A DNA stretch of 24,693 nucleotides, taken from NCBI GenBank assembly GCA_016303095.1, contig JAEDMH010000017.1, positions 1 through 24,693 on the forward strand, read 5' to 3'. This document shows, one piece after another, positions 16,501 to 22,082 of the stretch; position 1 is the first letter of the stretch, and each line of letters starts with the position of its first letter. The notes beneath the pieces were generated by a model. The model was not told where the DNA came from, made no database searches, and was given only the letters and a program-made list of their open reading frames with translations. Position numbers and translations under genes: made by a program. This stretch comes from Lentisphaeria bacterium. GTDB taxonomy: Bacteria > Verrucomicrobiota > Lentisphaeria > Oligosphaerales > Oligosphaeraceae.

Positions 16501-17218
16501 TGGTCTGAGTTCCGATGCAGACCATCAAATCCTGGGCCTCCGCATCCTCCTTCCGGAGATAATGGGCGTCGTTGGTCACCACCAGCCCCAGGCCCAGCTT
16601 CTGCGCTATCTCCACCAGCCGGTCGTTCACGGCCTTCTGCTCTTCCAGCCCATGATCCTGCAACTCGATGTAATAGTTCTTCTCCCCCAGGAGATCCCGG
16701 TATTGGCGGGCCACCTCGTACGCCTCCTTGTCCCGGTTCTTCAAGAGCAGGTGGGGAATCTGGCCGGAGAGACAGGCGGAAAGGACAATGATGCCTTCCT
16801 TGTGTCGCTTTAAAAGCTCGAAGTCGATTCTGGGCTTGTAGTAATATCCCTTGAGCCAGGCCTCCCGGGAGAGGTGGCACATGTTCACATACCCCTGGTA
16901 GTTCTCCGCCAGCAGCACCAGGTGAAAACGCTCCCGGTTCTCCTCGGTGTTGCTGTGATTCTCATGACTCCCGTTGGCCACATAGAACTCGCATCCCACC
17001 ACCCCGTTGATCTCCACCGGATTGTTCTTGTCCCCCCGCAGGGCCTCGCAGGTCTGGGTGAGGGCATAGACGCCGCTCATGGTGCCATGGTCCGTCAACG
17101 CCACAGCCGGCATGCCAAACTTCACCGCCTGGTCCACGATGGACTTGACGGACTGCGCCCCGTCCAGCAGACTATAATCGGAGTGGACGTGAAGGTGAAC
17201 AAAGGGAGGAGTGGTCAT
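13598..17218 (-). CDS. dnaE: DNA polymerase III subunit alpha
   Basis: This 1206-residue replicative polymerase is slightly longer than the E. coli protein (1160). The N-terminal PHP domain begins FVHLHVHSDYSLLDGA (6-21) and keeps several acidic/His metal-ligand-like motifs (LTDHGTMSG 41-49; TNDAHYL 215-221). The palm has PLGPGRGSGAGSLVAY (383-398), the acidic motif PDFDIDLCERRR (426-437), and LKMDFLGLKTL (585-595) with the third acidic residue D588. The thumb, fingers, helix-hairpin-helix and C-terminal OB-fold ('GVYIAHCVKKF') regions follow. The ATG is chosen because it gives the normal family N-terminus. No Shine-Dalgarno sequence is visible before it. The 215-nt gap upstream, to 17433, holds no gene that I can support. 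Confidence 0.97.
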   Translation of the reverse strand: MTTPPFVHLHVHSDYSLLDGAQSVKSIVDQAVKFGMPAVALTDHGTMSGVYALTQTCEALRGDKNNPVEINGVVGCEFYVANGSHENHSNTEENRERFHLVLLAENYQGYVNMCHLSREAWLKGYYYKPRIDFELLKRHKEGIIVLSACLSGQIPHLLLKNRDKEAYEVARQYRDLLGEKNYYIELQDHGLEEQKAVNDRLVEIAQKLGLGLVVTNDAHYLRKEDAEAQDLMVCIGTQTTINDPKRMRFGSDQFYLKSQEEMALLFPQLPEAMSNTVEIARRCSVHLPTVEQDKANHYPAYPEPEVPGKDPETVREEHLRQLCHEGLMWRYRFDPDKDEITPERKAILERMNYEVGIIKRMGFISYYLVVWDFLHYAAKIGVPLGPGRGSGAGSLVAYLVGITHIDPLRYNLLFERFLNPERVSPPDFDIDLCERRRHEVIEYVRRKYGEERVVQIGTFGTLKAKQVVKDVARAMGRTFEEGNQFAKLIPADPKMTLDIALNGSEKLHYPPNEELKAKIDSEPWCQELWKYAKVLEGLNRNMSIHAAGVIIGDMPVANVAPIARGAGDEAITQFSAIPCESLGLLKMDFLGLKTLTLIQDALDLVEASTGTKLLSNDIPEGDEKAYQLLSAGKTIAVFQLESGGMQELCRKWKPTRLEDIIALIAIYRPGPMEFIPDFLGRKEGTIPLDYDVPEMEPILAETNGIMLYQEQIMQVVQKVAGFTLGQADILRRAIGKKKIKVMEKMKVTFQEGCLAHGISQEISENIWNKILKFAGYGFNKSHSAAYGLLTYRTAFLKANYPAAFMAAVLTSELSNSEKLAFYLKECREMGIRVLPPDVNVCGKSFSVSGKDIRFGLAAIKGVGEGIVQSILDARSKEGPFKNLEDLCTRVPGVNARLLEALTLSGALDCFGKRRSQLLAVAPEVLSRSASARKDRSSGQLSLFDMMDASSQEALSLQYPDIPELEEKERLDREKALLGFFLSGHPIDHGREIIQAFQIDDLADLPSLKDGTIFRTGVYIAHCVKKFSKATQKPFAILTLESREASFEAVLFNREYETVLKNNPELLEDGALALAEGEISREDDDENASLKIRLNRLISLSRVPELFTAKVSLTIDESVATPENLGQMIQLCSRHRGTTELHLGIRLNSGSCLFFHPSFGLKPIPALLSRLRQLFGEDSLTLKGSRVRTQPLRRGSFLRESGVSSED

Positions 17219-17433
17219 GGCAGGAGCGGGGAGGGGGCGGGAGACCGGGGGAGACGAAAAGTCTGCCCCCTCCTCCCGGGCAAAGAGGAAGGGACAGACT
17301 AGGGAATCGAGGCAGGAGGCAGGATCTGAACCGAGGAGGAGGGAGGAAGGAAAAGAAGAAAAAGGAGGTGTTCGGCCTTTCCCTCTTTTTCTTCCCTCCC
17401 CGCCAGCCGGAGACTCAAGGCGTCCAGGGGGCT

Positions 17434-18387
17434 CTAGTTGGAGCGGCCGGGGAAGACGTTCACCTCGTTCCTAGGGGCGCGGGGGGAATTCCGACGCTGG
17501 AGGTCGTCCTTTCGATAGTCCAACGTATCATCCACCAGCTCGGAGGGCATCTTCCAGGTTTCGTTCACATAGACCCAACCCCGGGGAAGATTTTTCTCAA
17601 ACTGCATTTGCTGCTTGTCCTTCACCCGGGCGACGATGGCCTCCTGCATCTCCAGCTCAATCTTGCCGATGATTTTATGGGCGTTGATTTCCCGCTGACG
17701 GCATTGGGCATTGAGTTCCGGATCGAAGCGGGCGCGAATCAATTCGGGGAGATCGTCCTTGTTGAGCATGTCCCTACCAATCCAGATCTTGTGTCGCCCT
17801 GCCCCATTCTTGTAGGTTCCCCGATAGGTGCGGCTGGGTTCGTTGCCGTGGGCGAAGCTGATCTCCACCCGCTCTCCTTCCTTGTAGAGGGGATATTTCA
17901 ACTCGGCCTCTTTCACCTCCTGCTCATAGAGGGCTTGGAAGTCCAAATCCTTGTATTCGGGAAGAGCTTTCACCTCCCGGGTGGCCTCCTCTTGGAGTTC
18001 CTCCCGGTTCCGCACATCCACCCGGGGCACGGGGCCCAGGGCATCCATCTCGTTGCAATTGTACTTCTTCTGGATATACGCCTTGATGGCGGCCCGATCC
18101 AGTTGATAGGGCGGAAGGCTTTCCGGCGCTTGGGCTTGAGGCGCGCCCCCAGGCCCCATGGGCCCTCCGTAGGGATCCATGCCTGCGCCGTTTCCCTGCT
18201 TGCCCAACTCCTCCCGCTTCTTCCTGTAGGCCTCCTCCTGAATCGTCACCTGCTTGAGGATCTCCAAGGTGATCTCCTTGACACGCCTCTCGTTGAAACG
18301 GACGTCATAGCGGGTCTTGGGAGCGGCCTGTCCCCCGAACGGGAGGAGCAGTCCGAGAAGCAAGGAAAGAAGAAGAGTCTTTTTCAT
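17434..18387 (-). CDS. Exported protein of unknown function
   Basis: I do not recognise this family. The 317-residue protein starts with a clear signal peptide (MKKTLLLSLLLGLLLPFGGQA-A). A charged helical region (25-62) is followed by a Gly/Pro/Met/Gln-rich linker (65-92; 'GMDPYGGPMGPGGAPQAQAP'). A Lys/Glu-rich helical part (95-165) leads to a short beta-type segment (165-203; 'EGERVEISFAHG...TYRGTYKNGAGRHKIWIG'). That segment, with the following DLPELIRARFDPE (212-224), recalls small SH3-like modules, but this is a guess. An amphipathic tail follows. ATG 18387 is chosen because it begins the signal peptide. The frame is open further upstream without a better start. It lies between dnaE and hemW on the same strand, in the periplasm or outside. 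Confidence 0.7.
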   Translation of the reverse strand: MKKTLLLSLLLGLLLPFGGQAAPKTRYDVRFNERRVKEITLEILKQVTIQEEAYRKKREELGKQGNGAGMDPYGGPMGPGGAPQAQAPESLPPYQLDRAAIKAYIQKKYNCNEMDALGPVPRVDVRNREELQEEATREVKALPEYKDLDFQALYEQEVKEAELKYPLYKEGERVEISFAHGNEPSRTYRGTYKNGAGRHKIWIGRDMLNKDDLPELIRARFDPELNAQCRQREINAHKIIGKIELEMQEAIVARVKDKQQMQFEKNLPRGWVYVNETWKMPSELVDDTLDYRKDDLQRRNSPRAPRNEVNVFPGRSN

Positions 18388-18522
18388 GGTCGATGCACAA
18401 GGGTCAAAAGGAGGCGACATCGTGAGGGGGAGAATGGGAAATACTATAATCTGGCCGAGGGGTTCTCGTCTGAGGAACAATGCCCTGTTTCCCAGATTCC
18501 CGCCCGTCCGTTCCGCCCCGTC

Positions 18523-19650
18523 TCAAAGAATCAGGGCTTCCAGAATCAGGTCGTTGAAGAGAAGGCCTTTGGGCGTAGGATAGAGCCGTCCCTCCGAGAA
18601 GACCAAGAGTCCCTCCTGGAGAAGGCGCTGGCACTCTGGCAGCGCCAGGACCTGGGAGAGTTCCAGGCCCGCCCGTTCCCGGAGGCTCCGGGCGCTCCAC
18701 CCCTCCGTGGTTCTCATGGCGAAGGCCAGGATCTCCCGTTGCCGCCCCAGGGGAGAGAGGCGATCCGGCTCCGGCGCTTTTTCCTGGAGCCATTCCCGGA
18801 GGGAGGGGGGATTTTCCCAGCGGGAGAGTCCATCAAAGGAGACGGCGGCGGGCCCGCAACCTCCGTAGGTCTGTCCATGCCAGACCTGTTGATTATGCCG
18901 GCACTGGCATCCCGTTCGGGCGAAATTGGAGATTTCGTAGCGGGAGAATCCGGCGGCTCCCAGGAGAGTGTCGGCCAGGTGCCAGCAGGCCAGAAAGACT
19001 TCCTCCTCTTCCGGATCGTAGGGCTTGGGGGGGTGTCGTCTGGCCAAAGGGGTGTTTTCTTCCAGGATCAAGCTATAGCAGGAGAGGTGGTCGGGCTCCA
19101 GGGACAGGGCCTGTTGAAGATCCTCCTTCCACCAGGCAAGGGTCTCTCCGGGAATGGCGTAAATCAGATCCAGATTCAAACGGGAAAGCCCCTGCTTCCG
19201 GGCCAGCTTCACCACCTCCTCCAAGGTCTCCAGAGAGCCTCGACGCCCCAGGGTCTTCCGCAGAAAAGGATGAAAAGACTGGACACCAAGGCTAAGACGG
19301 TTCACCCCACCCGACAGAAGAATCCCCACCTTCTCCCCGTCCAAGGAATCGGGATTGGCTTCGCAACTCCATTCGCAATCCGGGAGAAGGACAAAATGCC
19401 TCCGCACCATCGCCAACAGGGCGGAGAGTTCCCCGGAGGAGAGACAGGAGGGAGTCCCCCCGCCGATGAAAATGGATTCCAGGGGAGCGAAATCCTGGCG
19501 ACGACGCGCAAACTCCCCCTCCAGTCCTTGAAGATAGGCCCGACGCTCCTCCGGCGTGGAATGCCCCTGGGAGGCAAAGGCGCAATAGTCGCATTTCCCT
19601 CCCCCACAGAAAGGCACATGGATATACAGGGAGTGGAAGGGACGCTTCAT
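18523..19650 (-). CDS. hemW: HemW-like radical SAM protein (oxygen-independent coproporphyrinogen oxidase family)
   Basis: This 375-residue cytoplasmic protein belongs to the HemN/HemW family. HemW is a heme-binding radical SAM protein proposed as a heme chaperone. Visible motifs are YIHVPFC (9-15), IGGGTPS (62-68), LGVQSF (121-126) and YEISNFAR (238-245), plus HN..VW (252-257) and a C-terminal HemN_C-like winged helix (about 305-370). The iron-sulfur motif is C15-GGGK-C20-DY-C23, so it is CX4CX2C. HemW and HemN normally have CX3CX2C. The heme-associated HNxxYW motif is also changed to HNQQVW. The chosen ATG (19650) overlaps the preceding stop by 4 nt (ATGA), and GGGGGAG lies upstream. A longer frame to 19776 lies inside the previous gene. 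The name hemW is tentative because of the altered motifs. Confidence 0.85.
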   Translation of the reverse strand: MKRPFHSLYIHVPFCGGGKCDYCAFASQGHSTPEERRAYLQGLEGEFARRRQDFAPLESIFIGGGTPSCLSSGELSALLAMVRRHFVLLPDCEWSCEANPDSLDGEKVGILLSGGVNRLSLGVQSFHPFLRKTLGRRGSLETLEEVVKLARKQGLSRLNLDLIYAIPGETLAWWKEDLQQALSLEPDHLSCYSLILEENTPLARRHPPKPYDPEEEEVFLACWHLADTLLGAAGFSRYEISNFARTGCQCRHNQQVWHGQTYGGCGPAAVSFDGLSRWENPPSLREWLQEKAPEPDRLSPLGRQREILAFAMRTTEGWSARSLRERAGLELSQVLALPECQRLLQEGLLVFSEGRLYPTPKGLLFNDLILEALIL

Positions 19651-20054
19651 GGCTGGGAAACTCCCCCCGGGGCGGAAGGAAGGGAGGGCCGCACCTTGAG
19701 TTGGCGGAAACGGACGATGTTGACCGTGCCGGCGGGAACGCGGGAAGGCTTGGAAACATCCCGGGCCAGACAGCAATCCACGGAAACCCGCCCCCCATTT
19801 CTGGCCTTGCTATGATAGGCGGCGATGGACGCCGCGGCTTCCAGCATCTCCCGCGTGGGCGCAACTTCCTCCGGCCCGCGAAGCAAAACATGGCTCCCGG
19901 GAGCGCCATGGAGATGAAACCAATGATCCGTGGGACGGGCCACCCGAAAGGAAAGAAGATCGTTGTCCACATCGCTCTTTCCCGCCATGGCAAACCAGCC
20001 TCCCCCTAGGTCATAGGTCCAAAATTTGGCCGAAATTTCCCTTTCTTTTTTCAT
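19647..20054 (-). CDS. Stand-alone NFACT-R (DUF814) RNA-binding-domain protein
   Basis: This 135-residue protein consists almost entirely of the NFACT-R domain, the C-terminal RNA-binding part of RqcH/Rqc2/NEMF proteins that act in ribosome quality control. Characteristic pieces are YDLGGGWFAMAGKSDVDND (14-32), ARPTDHWFH (39-47) and APGSHVLLRG (51-60). AAYHSKARNGGRVSVD (78-93) and a final KPSRVPAGTV (102-111) segment complete the domain. The NFACT-N and coiled-coil parts of full RqcH (about 570 residues) are absent, and no sign of a truncated larger gene is visible. It probably binds tRNA or ribosomal RNA. Its physiological role is unknown. It overlaps hemW by 4 nt and follows lepB by 38 nt. 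Confidence 0.85.
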   Translation of the reverse strand: MKKEREISAKFWTYDLGGGWFAMAGKSDVDNDLLSFRVARPTDHWFHLHGAPGSHVLLRGPEEVAPTREMLEAAASIAAYHSKARNGGRVSVDCCLARDVSKPSRVPAGTVNIVRFRQLKVRPSLPSAPGGVSQP

Positions 20055-20092
20055 AAGTTATTGCAATACAAGGAGTTATATAATTACAGGAA

Positions 20093-20614
20093 TCACCACA
20101 AAGGCATGCCCACAATGCGTCGTTTATCCACGTGTCCGAAGACATGTTCTTCGGCAGGCATGGAGCGATTATCCCCCACCAGATAAACCTCTCCCTTGGG
20201 CACCTTCCTGGGGGGGAGGCGCCAGTTGCAGGGAGTCAGGCGGTTCCAGTCATAGGGGCTTTCCCGTCCATCCACGAAAAGCCTTCCCTGACGGAACTCC
20301 ACGATCTGTCCCTCGGTGGCCACCACTCGTTTGAAGAACATCACCTTTTCGCCGATGTAGCGAACGGCCACCACATCTCCCACCTGGGGGTCCCGGAACC
20401 AGTAGACGGGGTGCCAGATCACCAGGAACTCCCGTTCTCCGTAGGTGGGAACCATGCTGGCGCCATTGGTGTAGGCCGGGGTGGCCACATAGCGTATCAG
20501 GAGAATGGTGCCCACGGAGATCGCCAGCAGGCGCAACCAGAACGCCAAGTCGAATTTCGGGATCAAGAAGCGCTCCAAGGCGCTTCGGTCGTCTTCTTCC
20601 TTCAGAAATCCCAT
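20093..20614 (-). CDS. lepB: Signal peptidase I
   Basis: This 173-residue inner-membrane serine protease removes signal peptides from exported proteins. It has one membrane helix (about 24-44), the catalytic Ser box NGASMVPT (S53) and the Lys box VMFFKRVVA (K95). A GDNR motif (147-150) lies near the end. The family's box E is normally GDNRxxSxDSRxFG. Here it is GDNR-SMPAEEHVFG, so the Ser, Asp and Arg of S-x-D-S-R are replaced by Pro, Glu and His. The catalytic Ser/Lys dyad is intact. Length is near the minimum for the family. The ATG is 3 nt after the rodA stop, with GAGGAGG (20623-20629) inside the end of rodA. Confidence 0.9.
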   Translation of the reverse strand: MGFLKEEDDRSALERFLIPKFDLAFWLRLLAISVGTILLIRYVATPAYTNGASMVPTYGEREFLVIWHPVYWFRDPQVGDVVAVRYIGEKVMFFKRVVATEGQIVEFRQGRLFVDGRESPYDWNRLTPCNWRLPPRKVPKGEVYLVGDNRSMPAEEHVFGHVDKRRIVGMPLW

Positions 20615-20617
20615 GGT

Positions 20618-21910
20618 CTATTCCTCCTCGTCAAATCCCTTCGCCGCCAATTGGACCCGTTCCTCCGCCGTAGGTTCTCCATGGAGCTGGACACTCTGGG
20701 CCAGCCCCGCCAGCATCATGGTGCCCAACATGAAGGATCCCCCGTAGCTGACAAAGGGCAAGGGAATGCCCACAATGGGAGCCGCCCCCATGGTCATGGC
20801 CAGATTCACCACAATGTGGGTGGCGAAAAAGACGGCCACTCCCGTGGCCAGGACACATCCCAGCCGGTCCCGGGCGGTGATGGCGGTGCGGAAGAGACAG
20901 AGCAACAGGATGCTAAACAGGAGGATCACCATGCCGCCTCCCAGGAATCCCAGTTCCTCGGCGATGACGGAAAAGATGAAATCCGTGGGGGCGATGGTCT
21001 TGGGAAGATACCCCAGCACATGCTGGGTCCCCTTGAGATACCCTTTCCCCCAGACTCCTCCGGAGCCCACGGCCAGCAGACTCTGCACCGCATTCCAGTC
21101 GTCCCGCGGGCCACGTCCCGCCTCCGGGGCCAGGAAGTTCTCCAGGGAATCCTGGAGTGAAGTTCCCCAGGCCTGGGGCAGCAGGGCGGAGACGCCCGCA
21201 GAGAGGCTGCGGACAGGGGGGGCCAGAAAGACCTTGACCCGGTCTTTTTGGTAGGGGCTCAGTCTTCCGAAGGCCAAGGGGAGGGCCAGGAGGGCCAGAG
21301 CGGCTCCCAGGAGGAACCAGCGTTTCCGCAATCCGGTCAGGAAGAGAACCGCCAGGGTCACAGGCAGGAAGACCAGGGCAGTGCCCATGTCCGGCTGAAG
21401 ACAGATGAGAATCACGGGCAGAGCGGTCACTCCCGAGAGGACGACCACGGGGAGCCACTCTCCCCAACGGCTGTTGCGGAGGGCGGGTCGGGTTCCCAGC
21501 CAGGCCAGGAGCAGGAGAGTCAAGGGCTTGGCCAACTCCACCGGCTGGAGATAGCCAATGCCGGGGACGGGCAGCCATCCCTTGGTGGAGTTCAGGGTAT
21601 GCCCCACCCCCAGCACCAGCCCCAGCAAGCCCAATCCCAGGAGATATCCCCACAGGCTCTTGCGGCCCCAGAAATGGTAGTCCACCGAGGCCATAGTCAG
21701 ATAAAGCAGGCTCCCCAGGGCAATCCAGACCAACTGGCGCATCCACTTTCCCGCCAGGTCCCCTCCCACCTCCGCCCCGGAACAATAGATGAAAACCACC
21801 CCCAGGGCAAGAAGCACCCCCTCCACCCCCATCGCCAGAAAATCCCCTTTCCGCCAGCCACGTCCCCAGGCAGGCACATCGGAAAAGGGATGGGAGCGGA
21901 AAAAGGCCAT
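20618..21910 (-). CDS. rodA: SEDS-family peptidoglycan polymerase RodA
   Basis: This 430-residue integral membrane protein belongs to the SEDS family, which polymerises lipid II glycan strands for cell elongation. It has about ten hydrophobic helices. Family signatures are STKGWLPVPG (108-117, with the conserved Trp W112), LQPVELAK (121-128) and QPDMGTALVF (172-181). NAVQSLLAVGSGGVWGKGYLKG (273-294), PTDFIFSVIAEELG (308-321, putative catalytic D310) and GIPLPFVSYGGS (381-392) follow. The NAVQSL...G.G and DFIF pattern favours RodA over FtsW. ATG 21910 is my choice. TTG 21946 is an alternative, and neither has a good ribosome-binding site. It heads the rodA-lepB-NFACT-R-hemW cluster. The partner class B PBP (mrdA) is not in the window. 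Confidence 0.92.
   Translation of the reverse strand: MAFFRSHPFSDVPAWGRGWRKGDFLAMGVEGVLLALGVVFIYCSGAEVGGDLAGKWMRQLVWIALGSLLYLTMASVDYHFWGRKSLWGYLLGLGLLGLVLGVGHTLNSTKGWLPVPGIGYLQPVELAKPLTLLLLAWLGTRPALRNSRWGEWLPVVVLSGVTALPVILICLQPDMGTALVFLPVTLAVLFLTGLRKRWFLLGAALALLALPLAFGRLSPYQKDRVKVFLAPPVRSLSAGVSALLPQAWGTSLQDSLENFLAPEAGRGPRDDWNAVQSLLAVGSGGVWGKGYLKGTQHVLGYLPKTIAPTDFIFSVIAEELGFLGGGMVILLFSILLLCLFRTAITARDRLGCVLATGVAVFFATHIVVNLAMTMGAAPIVGIPLPFVSYGGSFMLGTMMLAGLAQSVQLHGEPTAEERVQLAAKGFDEEE
20623..20629 (-). promoter_or_regulatory. Shine-Dalgarno GAGGAGG of lepB, inside the rodA 3' end
   Basis: GAGGAGG lies 8 nt before the lepB ATG (20612-20614) and is made by the codons for the acidic C-terminus of RodA (DEEE). 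This supports translational coupling of rodA and lepB. Confidence 0.7.
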
Positions 21911-22082
21911 GGAGAAATCAGGTAGGGAAAAGCGGGAAAACAACAATCCGTGCTACATTGAATCCACACCCCGCCAGGAGCTCCCGGGAGTGTCCAGGCG
22001 CATAGACCCCGCCTTGCCGGATTCCGGGGTAAGATAATGCCTCCCGCCTCCCTCTCCCTCCGCCCTCTCCTCCTCACGCCCC

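Noticed and set aside
14126..16813. 895-codon open frame on the plus strand opposite dnaE
   Set aside because: dnaE on the other strand is unambiguous. The antisense translation has no family likeness and shows the composition expected of a mirrored coding sequence.
17368..19815. 815-codon plus-strand frame across the exported unknown protein and hemW
   Set aside because: It runs antisense to two supported genes and through their gap, with no start context or recognisable domain.
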